Origin: CAYXZO01 sp964469505
GTDB taxonomy: Bacteria > Fidelibacterota > UBA8477 > JABMPR01
Direction of reading: 5' to 3'
Length of the DNA stretch: 40,558 bases
Assembly (NCBI GenBank): GCA_964469505.1
Contig: CAYXZO010000017.1
Location: 1 to 40,558 of the forward strand
Shown here: in pieces, positions 26,442-33,351 of the stretch
Numbering within the stretch: the stretch's first letter is position 1
Layout of the letters: each line of letters begins with the position of its first letter
Made by a program: the position numbers and the translations under genes
The notes under the pieces: model-generated
Told to the model about the DNA's origin: nothing
What the model saw: the letters and a program-made list of their open reading frames with translations, nothing else
Databases searched by the model: none

Positions 26442-26470
26442 TTGTTTCCTTTTTTTGATTCAAATAATAA
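26442..26470 (+). promoter_or_regulatory. Possible sigma-70-type promoter of the cbiM operon
   Basis: TTGTTT and TAATAA are separated by 17 nt, ending 33 nt before the GTG start of cbiM. Both hexamers match the consensus only partly and the region is AT-rich, so this is a weak call. No NikR-type GTATGA/TCATAC dyad is visible. Confidence 0.3.
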
Positions 26471-26503
26471 CCTAGGGGTAAAGATGGAAATTGTGGGGGA
26501 TAA

Positions 26504-27160
26504 GTGCACATTCCTGACGGCTACTTAAGTCCGTTGACTTACGGTGTAGGGCTTGCTGTAAGTGTGCCTCTCATTGTCAAGAGCTTTAGAAGGCTGCAAG
26601 ACGTCGCTAACACGGAGGGAATTGCCCGACTCTCTGCCCTGACTGCATTGTCTTTTTTGATGATGATGCTCAACATCCCTTTACCGGGAGGCACCAGCGG
26701 CCATGCCTTAGGTACTGCTCTTCTGACTTTGAGTTTTGGTCCATGGGTTGGAGCCCTATGTGTAGCCCTGGTACTATTTATACAGGCACTATTTTTCGGA
26801 GATGGTGGATTAACCACCCTTGGATGGAATATTATCAATATGGGCTATTGGGCCGCTTTTTGGACCTGGTTAGTTAACAAGTGGTTGGGGGGTAAGTATC
26901 CAAGAGTCACCCCATTTTTAGCCGGATGGACGAGTATCGTGGTAGCCGCTGGTGCAACAGCTTTTGTATTAGGTATTCAACCATACTTAGCTCACGATGC
27001 GCAAGGGCAACCGCTTTTCTTTCCATTTTCACTCAACGTCACTTTGCCCGCAATGATTCTTCCTCATATTCTTCTTTTCGGGGTAGTGGAAGGCCTTTTT
27101 ACCTTAGGTATGCTTAGATTACTCGAAAAGTATGAGATTTTGCCGGCTAAGAAGGTATAA
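26504..27160 (+). CDS. cbiM: ECF nickel/cobalt transporter S component CbiM/NikM
   Basis: The 218-residue membrane protein starts with a GTG behind GGGGGA and reads MHIPDGYLSP, the N-terminal metal-coordinating motif of CbiM/NikM in which His2 and the amino terminus help bind Ni2+ or Co2+. Further family features are LNIPLPGGTSGHALGTALLT and the HILLFGVVEGLFT helix. About seven membrane segments. First of four genes (cbiM-N-Q-O) spaced by 3 nt or overlapping, an entire group I ECF metal importer. Nickel or cobalt cannot be separated by sequence alone; the B12 uptake genes nearby mean cobalt for de novo corrinoid is not obviously needed, which slightly favours nickel. Confidence 0.92.
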   Translation: MHIPDGYLSPLTYGVGLAVSVPLIVKSFRRLQDVANTEGIARLSALTALSFLMMMLNIPLPGGTSGHALGTALLTLSFGPWVGALCVALVLFIQALFFGDGGLTTLGWNIINMGYWAAFWTWLVNKWLGGKYPRVTPFLAGWTSIVVAAGATAFVLGIQPYLAHDAQGQPLFFPFSLNVTLPAMILPHILLFGVVEGLFTLGMLRLLEKYEILPAKKV

Positions 27161-27163
27161 AAG

Positions 27164-27463
27164 ATGAAGGCGAATAAGCGTCTATGGATAGTCGTGGGTT
27201 GCTTTTTTTTACTGGTGCCCCTGGGCCTGATTACGAACGAGCCGGCGTGGGGCGAATGGGACCGGGAAGCCTATCAAGAGCTGATGGGTTATATACCTGC
27301 TAAGTTGGGTAAGCAACCCTTATCATTTAAAGCTCCTATGCCTGATTACAGTGTTCCAGGGCTACCAGAATGGTTGAGTTATTATCTGTCAGGTATCGTA
27401 GGGGTTTTATGTCTCGCGGCGATTTTTTACATATTCAAAATAACCGTTGCCCAACGTAAGTGA
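27164..27463 (+). CDS. CbiN/PDGLE-type accessory subunit of the metal ECF transporter
   Basis: The 99-residue protein has an N-terminal hydrophobic segment, a short extracytoplasmic loop with MPDYSVPGLPEW and a second membrane segment near the C-terminus (YYLSGIVGVLCLAAIFYIF). This is the build of the small two-TM subunits (CbiN, NikN, PDGLE-domain proteins) that help CbiM load metal. It lies 3 nt behind cbiM and its stop overlaps the cbiQ start by 4 nt. Assigned by architecture and position; it is closer to the PDGLE type than to classical CbiN. Confidence 0.8.
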   Translation: MKANKRLWIVVGCFFLLVPLGLITNEPAWGEWDREAYQELMGYIPAKLGKQPLSFKAPMPDYSVPGLPEWLSYYLSGIVGVLCLAAIFYIFKITVAQRK

Positions 27464-28014
27464 CGCGCCATACCGTACTATTTGTCAGCTATTGCGTATG
27501 GGCTATTGTAGTCACAAGCGTACATAATCTTTATTGGCTAGCTCTCAATTTTTTTACTACCACAGCTTTAATATTTCTTTCTAACCGGAACCTATCATGG
27601 CGAGTCTACTTACCGCTCAGCATTTTCAATGGGGTACTAACCGGAGCATATGCACTAGCCCTTTGGTTCGGTTGGTACTCGGGCTGGGAACCAATACTGC
27701 GGTTGAATTTGCGCACCTTTGGGTTGCTAGGGGGAACCCTGCTATTCGTTACAAACGCTAATCCATTCAAGATTTTCCCTAGAGCCGTACGTTGGAATAC
27801 GTTGCTGGTTTTGGTCTTAAGCCAAATTTTCCAATACCGCCGGCTATGGGAAGAATTTCAAATGGCCTTGAGGAGTCGCACAATTATTAACCCGTCTTGG
27901 CGACAACGATTCAACCATACCCTACGCTTGGCGCTGTACTTTTTTCTGCGAGCTTTGTACCAAGGGGAGGAGCTTTCATTAGGATTACAATCCAGGGGAT
28001 TTCATCTTGATTGA
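27460..28014 (+). CDS. cbiQ: ECF transporter T component CbiQ
   Basis: The 184-residue membrane protein starts with GTG in a GTGA overlap with the preceding stop. Hydrophobic segments fill the first 120 residues and the cytoplasmic part carries the coupling motifs ALRSR and LGLQSRGF that contact the ATPase in EcfT/CbiQ proteins. It is shorter than typical CbiQ (about 225-270 residues), mainly at the N-terminal side; the gene is nevertheless intact. Its last 8 nt overlap the cbiO start. Confidence 0.85.
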   Translation: MTRHTVLFVSYCVWAIVVTSVHNLYWLALNFFTTTALIFLSNRNLSWRVYLPLSIFNGVLTGAYALALWFGWYSGWEPILRLNLRTFGLLGGTLLFVTNANPFKIFPRAVRWNTLLVLVLSQIFQYRRLWEEFQMALRSRTIINPSWRQRFNHTLRLALYFFLRALYQGEELSLGLQSRGFHLD

Positions 28015-28780
28015 AGTTACTGAGCTCTCCTTTGCATATGGGAGAAAGCCCGTATTGAGAAGCTTGACTTTTGCTGTCAGGGAAGGGGAAAAAGTTGTGT
28101 TGCTGGGGGTCAATGGTAGTGGTAAATCAACTTTGCTCAAGATACTGGATGGACTACTATTTGGGTGGAGCGGATCATATAAGTTTCACCGAACAGAGAT
28201 AACCCGCGAAAAATTAAGGAATTCTCAGTTCCGAAAATCATTTAGAAAGCAGATGGCTTTACAATTTCAAAACCCGGACGCCATGCTATTTAATCCCACT
28301 GTTTTTGATGAAATTGCTTACGGGCCACGACAGATTGGTCGGAAAGACTACCGGGATATAGTTCACTATTGGATGGATTTTTTCGGCCTTGAAGACAAAG
28401 CGGATACCTTGCCGTTTAAACTTAGCGCTGGAGAAAAGAAAAAGCTGAGCCTTGCGTCCGTGTTGGCAGTAGAACCAGAAGTGTTATTACTGGATGAACC
28501 GCTAGCATCTCTTGACCCTCGTTCAATGGCACAAATTGTGGAATTGCTTCAGGATCTAAATAAAACCATCATCACAGCTACTCATAACCTTAGTTTGGCT
28601 CAGGAACTGGGGAACAGGTTTCTCCTCCTCTCTGAAGACCATGAGTTGCTATTTGACGGAACCTGGAATGCGTTAATAAAGGATGAGGAATTACTCCTGA
28701 GGGCGAATTTGATCCATTTGCACAAGCATGTCCATGGATCGATCACTCATACGCATCCTCACTCTCACCTTTTTGAGTGA
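28007..28780 (+). CDS. cbiO: ECF transporter ATPase CbiO with His-rich tail
   Basis: The 257-residue ABC ATPase has Walker A GVNGSGKST at 34-42, the Q-loop LQFQNPDAMLF, signature LSAGEKKKLSLA, Walker B VLLLDEPLASLDP and the switch His in ATHN. It powers the CbiMNQ transporter. The start is TTG at 28007 behind GGGGAT. The last 23 residues contain nine histidines (HLHKHVHGSITHTHPHSH), a tail not needed for ATP hydrolysis that probably binds the imported metal. It ends the operon; no strong terminator follows. Confidence 0.93.
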   Translation: MIEVTELSFAYGRKPVLRSLTFAVREGEKVVLLGVNGSGKSTLLKILDGLLFGWSGSYKFHRTEITREKLRNSQFRKSFRKQMALQFQNPDAMLFNPTVFDEIAYGPRQIGRKDYRDIVHYWMDFFGLEDKADTLPFKLSAGEKKKLSLASVLAVEPEVLLLDEPLASLDPRSMAQIVELLQDLNKTIITATHNLSLAQELGNRFLLLSEDHELLFDGTWNALIKDEELLLRANLIHLHKHVHGSITHTHPHSHLFE

Positions 28781-28897
28781 TTATTCATAATTCTTCGAAT
28801 AAACTTCTCAATCATATAATCCCTTGTTTTTTATTGTCGTATTAAGCCCAATAGAACCGTTTTTCGCGCATTTTTATATATTTTTTTAAGATTTTAC

Positions 28898-28924
28898 TAA
28901 AGTTTGCCCAGAAATCGCCGATAT
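28898..28924 (+). promoter_or_regulatory. Sigma-28 (FliA) promoter of flagellin gene 1
   Basis: TAAAGTTT, 11 nt, then GCCGATAT: a nearly perfect match to the flagellar sigma-28 consensus TAAAGTTT-N11-GCCGATAA. It lies about 105 nt upstream of the first flagellin ATG. Confidence 0.9.
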
Positions 28925-28993
28925 GGAATATGCGCGCAGGTCCTTGAAAATTGCCTTGATTAGCCGCGGCTCCAGAGAGGGGAGCCAACTAGG

Positions 28994-29027
28994 GGCAAGG
29001 AAGCCAAACATTCTAACAACAAGGAGG
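28994..29027 (+). promoter_or_regulatory. CsrA-type leader site of flagellin 1
   Basis: A GGC-AAGGAA-GCC hairpin (28994-29005) shows GGA in a hexaloop, and ACAAGGAGGT covering the ribosome-binding site follows (AAGGAGG 29021-29027). CsrA proteins bind GGA in small loops and block translation. The stem is only 3 bp here. Read together with the matching leader of flagellin 2. Confidence 0.5.
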
Positions 29028-29032
29028 TTATC

Positions 29033-29407
29033 ATGAGCGACTTAACGCGTATCAACTCCAACATTCAGGCGATGCGGTCNNNNNNNNNNNNNNNNNNNNN
29101 NNNNNNNNNNNNNNNNNNNNNNNNNNNNNNNNNNNNNNNNNNNNNNNNNNNNNNNNNNNNNNNNNNNNNNNNNNNNNNNGGACGAATTCAGGATGTTGGT
29201 GAGTACAAAGTTAGATTGGAGTCAAAGGCCAACACCCTTTCCGTGGGAATAACTAATACGGAGTCCGTCCGAAGTTCGTTGGAAGATGCCGATTTTGCCC
29301 GAGAACAAATGGAGTTGATGAAACTGCAGATCCTCCAGCAAACGGCAGTGAGCTCTCTGACTCAGGCTAATACCGCGCCACAAGTAGTGCTTAACCTCTT
29401 CCGCTAA
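29033..29407 (+). CDS. fliC: Flagellin 1, interrupted by an assembly gap
   Basis: The N-terminus (MSDLTRINSNIQAMR) and the C-terminal 75 residues (GRIQDVGEYKVRLE and on to QTAVSSLTQANTAPQVVLNL with a final FR) are typical D0/D1 flagellin ends and closely resemble flagellin 2. The middle is lost in 100 N (29080-29179), a scaffolder placeholder. If it is as long as flagellin 2 the true missing piece is about 547 nt. Flagellin is secreted through the flagellar type III apparatus and polymerises into the filament. A sigma-28 promoter and an AAGGAGG ribosome-binding site precede it. Confidence 0.9.
   Translation: MSDLTRINSNIQAMRXXXXXXXXXXXXXXXXXXXXXXXXXXXXXXXXXXGRIQDVGEYKVRLESKANTLSVGITNTESVRSSLEDADFAREQMELMKLQILQQTAVSSLTQANTAPQVVLNLFR
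29080..29179. other. Assembly gap, 100 N
   Basis: Exactly 100 undetermined bases inside flagellin 1. Fixed length points to a scaffolding placeholder, not a measured size; near-identical flagellin paralogues are a usual cause. Confidence 0.98.
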
Positions 29408-29472
29408 ACGGTCGGTAACCTTTACCTCGACTGAAAGGTTATAACCGATTAAGCCTGTGAAAGGAGAGCGCT

Positions 29473-29670
29473 ATGGCCAACGGATTCATGAACGTCAAAG
29501 AGGTTGCTAGCTATTTGCGAATCAAGCCCCAGACCGCCTATCGATTGGTCCAACAGGGGAAGCTCCCCGCGGTTAAGATCGGAGGACAATGGAAAATCAA
29601 AAAAGAACACCTCGACCAGATGTTTAATGAAATCCTGGAGGAGAAGCTGAAGCAAATACACGGGAAATAG
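29473..29670 (+). CDS. Small excisionase-type helix-turn-helix DNA-binding protein
   Basis: The 65-residue protein is almost entirely one MerR/excisionase-like winged helix (HTH_17 type): MNVKEVASYLRIKPQTAYRL, then VQQGKLPAVKIGGQWKI and KKEHLDQMF. A GGAGAG ribosome-binding site precedes the ATG. It lies 65 nt after flagellin 1 and is followed by a terminator, so it is likely co-transcribed with that gene from the sigma-28 promoter. There is no integrase or phage gene nearby. A role in flagellar gene control is inferred from the setting. A second member of the same family lies at 38029-38256, upstream of an HD-GYP regulator. Confidence 0.85.
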   Translation: MANGFMNVKEVASYLRIKPQTAYRLVQQGKLPAVKIGGQWKIKKEHLDQMFNEILEEKLKQIHGK

Positions 29671-29690
29671 CAGCTGCTTCCCCATAAACC

Positions 29691-29718
29691 AAGGGCGTCT
29701 TTTAAGGCGCCCTTTTTT
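29691..29718 (+). terminator. Intrinsic terminator after the flagellin 1 / HTH unit
   Basis: A 10-bp stem (AAGGGCGTCT with AGGCGCCCTT, one G-T) with a TTTA loop is followed by a T6 run. Confidence 0.85.
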
Positions 29719-29767
29719 ATTATGCGTTTTTGGCTGTGATGTAAATTATTGCAGTAACTATTTTTGG

Positions 29768-29837
29768 TCAATTTTTTAATCCATTAACCGATTTTATCTA
29801 GTGTTTATCATTTTATGTTAAAATTCACCGATTTTAT
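29768..29837 (+). repeat. Two ACCGATTTTAT direct repeats 40 bp apart upstream of flagellin 2
   Basis: The 11-bp word occurs at 29787-29797 and again at 29827-29837. The first has TCAATTTT 11 nt upstream, so it resembles a weak sigma-28 promoter (consensus GCCGATAA); the second has a poor -35. They may be tandem minor promoters or binding sites. The rest of 29719-29877 is AT-rich with no gene. Confidence 0.4.
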
Positions 29838-29877
29838 TCCCTCCCCTCGTTAGCTATTTAGTTAAAAGTACGAATAC

Positions 29878-29904
29878 TCACGTTTTCGGTCTATCCGCCG
29901 ATGT
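29878..29904 (+). promoter_or_regulatory. Sigma-28 promoter of flagellin gene 2
   Basis: TCACGTTT, 11 nt, GCCGATGT: same spacing as the promoter of flagellin 1, with 6 of 8 matches in each box. Transcription would start near 29911, after the in-frame ATG at 29907, which supports the internal ATG at 30009 as the real start. Confidence 0.75.
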
Positions 29905-29968
29905 AGATGTCTGAGACTATTCTCGAGGAAACGGCCTTCGGGAATAGGGCAAGAAGAGCCGTAGAAAG

Positions 29969-30002
29969 GAGCAAGGATGCTCGGAAAAGAAAAACAAGGA
30001 GG
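29969..30002 (+). promoter_or_regulatory. CsrA-type leader site of flagellin 2
   Basis: GAGC-AAGGAT-GCTC (29969-29982) forms a 4-bp stem with the hexaloop AAGGAT, which matches the core of the known CsrA consensus (ACARGGAUGU, GGA in the loop). A second GGA lies in ACAAGGAGGT over the ribosome-binding site (AAGGAGG 29996-30002). Two sites, one covering the ribosome-binding site, is the arrangement described for hag in Bacillus subtilis. Confidence 0.6.
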
Positions 30003-30008
30003 TATAAG

Positions 30009-30985
30009 ATGGGTGATTTGACGAGGATCAATGCCAACATCCAGGCCCTCAAGGCTTATAACTCGTTAATGGCCTTGAATAACCGAATCACCGTACACCA
30101 GTATCGCTTGGCTACTGGTAAGCGGATCAATTCGGCATCCGAAGATCCGGCCGGATACCAGTTGGCGAAAAAATTGGAGGCCAGGCGGCGGGGGTTGGAC
30201 ACGGCCTTGAGCAATGTGTCGAACGCTCAAAACATTCTCAGCGTAGCTGAAGGTGGTTACCAGAACATCATGGACATTCTGGAAACCTTGAAAGAGAAGG
30301 CGACTCAAGCGGCTGACTACTCGCTGAACTCCAGCCAGCGTACCGCTTTGAACGATCAGGTTTCGGCTCTGATCAATGAGATCGAAGACATAGTAGCTGA
30401 GACCAAATTCAACGGCAACAAGTTGATCGATGGTACTTATTCCGGTAGTTTCCAGACCGGTGAAGCTGGCACTGACCAATTGAGCATCAGCCTGGGTGAC
30501 GCTGATTCNNNNNNNNNNNNNNNNNNNNNNNNNNNNNNNNNNNNNNNNNNNNNNNNNNNNNNNNNNNNNNNNNNNNNNNNNNNNNNNNNNNNNNNNNNNN
30601 NNNNNNNNAGACCGGTGAAGCTGGCACTGACCAATTGAGCATCAGCCTGGGTGACGCTGATTCGGCGGCTTTGGGGATCAATAGTATCTCCCTTTCCTCT
30701 GCGGCTTCAGCCAGTTCAGCCATCAGCACTATTGATACGGCTATTACGACTCTTGCCGGCAGAATCCAGGATGTTGGTGAGTACAAAGTGCGCTTGGAGT
30801 CTAAAGCAGCCACCTTATCGATTGCGTCGACAAACACAGATGCGGTACGAAGTTCCATTGAGGATGCAGATTTTGCTCGAGAACAAATGGAGTTGATGAA
30901 ACTTCAAATACTGCAGCAAACGGCTGTTACATCGCTGACCCAGGCGAATGCGCAGCCTCAAGTAGTGCTTAACTTCTTCCGTTAA
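30009..30985 (+). CDS. fliC: Flagellin 2 (split by a removable assembly gap)
   Basis: Start is the ATG at 30009 behind AAGGAGG. N-terminal D0/D1 (MGDLTRINANIQALKAYNSL) and the ASEDPAGYQLAKKLEARRRG motif are classic, as is the C-terminal RSSIEDADFAREQMELMKLQ followed by ILQQTAVTSL. The gene contains 100 N (30509-30608). The 55 nt before the N run (30454-30508) are identical to the 55 nt after it (30609-30663). Removing one copy and the N run leaves 822 nt, exactly 274 codons with the stop, so the real gene is intact and encodes 273 residues. The frame as given in the scaffold is broken across the gap. Main filament protein, exported via the flagellar secretion system. Confidence 0.93.
30454..30663. 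other. Assembly gap with 55-bp duplicated flanks
   Basis: 100 N flanked by an exact 55-bp direct repeat. Two contigs that overlap by 55 nt (a common assembly k-mer size) were joined with a placeholder instead of being merged. Not a biological repeat. Confidence 0.93.
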
Positions 30986-31007
30986 GAAAGGAACTGATTG
31001 GTGAGAT

Positions 31008-31045
31008 GCGGGGGTGGGAAAAACTTTCCTCCCACCCCCGCTCTT
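31008..31045 (+). terminator. Intrinsic terminator after flagellin 2
   Basis: A perfect 12-bp GC-rich stem (GCGGGGGTGGGA with TCCCACCCCCGC) with a 10-nt loop is followed by TCTTT. It separates the flagellin gene from fliS. Confidence 0.8.
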
Positions 31046-31118
31046 TACCAACTGACTATGTTCCTGGAAAATGGCGATGGGGCAAGAAGTCAAGGAAATC
31101 CAATAACATAGGGGCTCC

Positions 31119-31146
31119 TTGACAGCAGATCAAAAAATGGCATAGA
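31119..31146 (+). promoter_or_regulatory. Possible promoter of the fliS-fliD unit
   Basis: A perfect TTGACA box is followed after 16 nt by CATAGA (3 of 6 to TATAAT), about 37 nt upstream of fliS. A sigma-70 reading is plausible; the -10 is weak. Confidence 0.35.
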
Positions 31147-31182
31147 CATTGAAGGTCGTCAGGCAATGAATGAAAGGGCAAG

Positions 31183-31506
31183 GTGAGCATGGATACGAGA
31201 GGAAAAACAAAAAATCCTAATCCGTATCTTGTTCAGAAAATTAGTACCGCTTCTCCAGAGGAGTTAGTGAGTTATCTATACGATATTGCCATCACGGCCT
31301 GTGTGCAGAAAGACAAAGCTCGAGCTCTTGAGGCGATACAAGCCCTTATAGATGCCCTGGATTTTAGCCATCGGCCCACGGCCACGACTTTCTATCAGGT
31401 CTATCGTCATTTATCTGATCTCATTGCCAGAGAAGAGTTTTCCACTGCCCAGGATAATTTGCGTGAAATAAAACAAGCATGGACGCAAGCTTTCAAAATA
31501 ACCTGA
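31183..31506 (+). CDS. fliS: Flagellar export chaperone FliS
   Basis: The 107-residue helical protein has the FliS pattern NPYLVQKISTASPEELVSYL followed by YDIAI near the N-terminus, then helices of a four-helix bundle ending in LREIKQAWTQAF. FliS binds the C-terminal helix of flagellin in the cytoplasm, prevents early polymerisation and passes it to the export gate. The start is GTG 31183 or ATG 31189, two codons apart; AAGG precedes both. It is a little shorter than usual (about 125). Directly followed by fliD, the common order. Confidence 0.85.
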   Translation: MSMDTRGKTKNPNPYLVQKISTASPEELVSYLYDIAITACVQKDKARALEAIQALIDALDFSHRPTATTFYQVYRHLSDLIAREEFSTAQDNLREIKQAWTQAFKIT

Positions 31507-31512
31507 GTCATC

Positions 31513-32997
31513 ATGGCCATTGATATCACATCAGTATTCGATAGTCGGAACGCCATCGATCAGCTAGTACAGCAGTATATGGCTTTGGAAGCGCGTCCCC
31601 GGGATACGCTTGTACAACGCAAAAAAACTCTGGAGCAGCGGAAATCGGTTCTAACAGACTTAGACTCGAAATTGTCCGCTCTGAAGTCCCAGGTGGAGCG
31701 ATTAACAGACACCCTTACCAATTATTTTGCGGCTAAAACAGCATCTAGCAGTAATGATGATTACTTTACTGTTAGTGCTGATTACACTGCCCAACTGGGA
31801 AACCATTCCCTGCAAGTGGATCGGACTGCTACCTCGGATACTCGTGTTTCCCAGCAGTATTCCGACTCAGCTTCGGATTTCACTAGTTTCACAGCAGACC
31901 AGACCTTCTCCATCGAGGTAGCTCATCCCACAGATTCCGATTCCTCTAATCGGGTTTCAATTAGCGTAACTATTTCTGCGTCAACTTTTTCCCAAACTAA
32001 CGATGACGTTTTGCAGGATATTGCTAACGCAATCAATAGCGCTATGTCAGACGCGGTCGCTGCTGATACAATCGCCGATGATGAAGTAGTCAGAGCTACA
32101 GTTGTAAATGAAGAATCAGGTGTATCACGGCTGGTCCTACGTAGTAACAACTCCGGTTATACATACCGGATGGATTTCACCGACAGCGCCGATGGTCTTC
32201 TCTCTGCGCTCCAGCTATCAGCCAGTACAGCTGCTTCTGGAACAAGTGGTGGATATATCACTTATGTGGGAACAGGTCCAACCGACAGTAATTTGAATGC
32301 TAAGTTTACGCTGGATGGTTTGACGTTTTATCGGGATAGCAATCAGGTTACTGATGCTCTAGATGGAGTGACGATCAGTCTTCTGGACACTTTTACCACC
32401 ACTGAAACTCTGACTATTAGTGCCGATACGGATCAGGTACGTCAGGAAGTGAACAATTTTATTAATGCTTACAACGATGTGCTGAAATTCCTGAAAGAAA
32501 ACGCCCAAATCAATCCGGATACTAATGAGCCAGGGTTACTGTCCGACGACATTGTTTATAAGGACCTTTATACTAATCTGCGCTCCATTGCATCCAGTAT
32601 CGTGTCCGGTGTTACCAATTCTGATTACGACCGACTGTACGACATAGGGATTGAAGCTGACGATGAGGGCTACCTATCTATCACAGATACTGATAAATTT
32701 GACTCAGCACTAAAGGCTAATTCTGTGTACGTATCAGATATATTCCGAGCCTCAGACGGTATTGCGACCAGGATCGAAGACTACATTGATGACTTTGTTG
32801 CAGTTGGTGGTACTATTGATAGCAGTAAGAATAATATTGACACTACGTTGATTGATCTCGAGGATCGGATTGCCTTGTGGGATGAAACATTGGCTAAAAG
32901 GGAAGCCCAGTTGAGACAGGAATTTGCAAAAATTCAGCAAAGTCTGGCTATGTTGAACCAACAGCAGTCCTTTTGGAACTATTTTATGGGGAGATAG
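31513..32997 (+). CDS. fliD: Flagellar filament cap protein FliD (hook-associated protein 2)
   Basis: The 494-residue protein has the N-terminal FliD domain (about residues 1-110, including DLDSKLSALKSQVERLTD) and the C-terminal FliD domain with coiled-coil ends (VRQEVNNFINAYNDVLKFLK, then LAKREAQLRQEFAKIQQSLA). The middle is a Ser/Thr/Asp-rich variable region exposed on the cap. FliD sits at the filament tip and folds incoming flagellin. It follows fliS by 6 nt. Confidence 0.92.
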   Translation: MAIDITSVFDSRNAIDQLVQQYMALEARPRDTLVQRKKTLEQRKSVLTDLDSKLSALKSQVERLTDTLTNYFAAKTASSSNDDYFTVSADYTAQLGNHSLQVDRTATSDTRVSQQYSDSASDFTSFTADQTFSIEVAHPTDSDSSNRVSISVTISASTFSQTNDDVLQDIANAINSAMSDAVAADTIADDEVVRATVVNEESGVSRLVLRSNNSGYTYRMDFTDSADGLLSALQLSASTAASGTSGGYITYVGTGPTDSNLNAKFTLDGLTFYRDSNQVTDALDGVTISLLDTFTTTETLTISADTDQVRQEVNNFINAYNDVLKFLKENAQINPDTNEPGLLSDDIVYKDLYTNLRSIASSIVSGVTNSDYDRLYDIGIEADDEGYLSITDTDKFDSALKANSVYVSDIFRASDGIATRIEDYIDDFVAVGGTIDSSKNNIDTTLIDLEDRIALWDETLAKREAQLRQEFAKIQQSLAMLNQQQSFWNYFMGR

Positions 32998-33015
32998 TTC
33001 ATAAAAGGGTTATGA

Positions 33016-33333
33016 ATGGGTGAAACAGCTGCAATATTAGATTTGGACCAGGTTTATGGGGAAGCAGCCTGGAAAAATGTTTCGGGGACCATCATGGATG
33101 GTATCCCGCAAAAGAAAGTCAGGCTTCTCTTTCTCACAGATACCCATCTTGGAGCTGTTGGTTCTTTTGATTGCAACTGTTTATGTGACCTGCAATCGTT
33201 TCTATTATTCATAGTCAGATCATTAAAATCATGGAAGGTACCAATCTCCTTAATTGGTAACCTATATTTCAAGTCCTCTGGCTTAAAGGGTGGTCGCAGA
33301 GTATCTTACTGGGAAGACAGGGCGGTTAGCTAA
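33016..33333 (+). CDS. Small uncharacterised ORF with a metallophosphoesterase-like DTH motif
   Basis: A 105-residue frame between fliD and the FlgN-like gene. AAAGGG precedes the ATG by 7 nt. Residues about 35-46 read RLLFLTDTHLGA, which looks like motif I (DxH) at the N-terminus of calcineurin-type metallophosphoesterases, but the later GDxxD and GNHE motifs are absent and the C-terminal half looks non-descript. It may be a remnant of such a gene, a small true gene, or chance. This fills an otherwise empty 354-nt gap inside the flagellar cluster. Confidence 0.35.
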   Translation: MGETAAILDLDQVYGEAAWKNVSGTIMDGIPQKKVRLLFLTDTHLGAVGSFDCNCLCDLQSFLLFIVRSLKSWKVPISLIGNLYFKSSGLKGGRRVSYWEDRAVS

Positions 33334-33351
33334 ATCCAAGGAGGACTTGAG

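Noticed and set aside
29907..30008. 34-codon N-terminal extension of flagellin 2
   Set aside because: It begins before or at the predicted transcription start of the sigma-28 promoter and flagellin D0 normally starts right at the MGDLTRIN-type sequence, which has its own AAGGAGG.
30454..30663. 55-bp direct repeat within flagellin 2 as a biological tandem repeat
   Set aside because: It flanks a fixed 100-N placeholder and removing one copy restores an intact frame, so it is an assembly overlap.
31138..31152. Sigma-54 promoter upstream of fliS (TGGCAT-N5-TTGA)
   Set aside because: The -12 element lacks the nearly invariant GC, and a perfect TTGACA box offers a simpler explanation.
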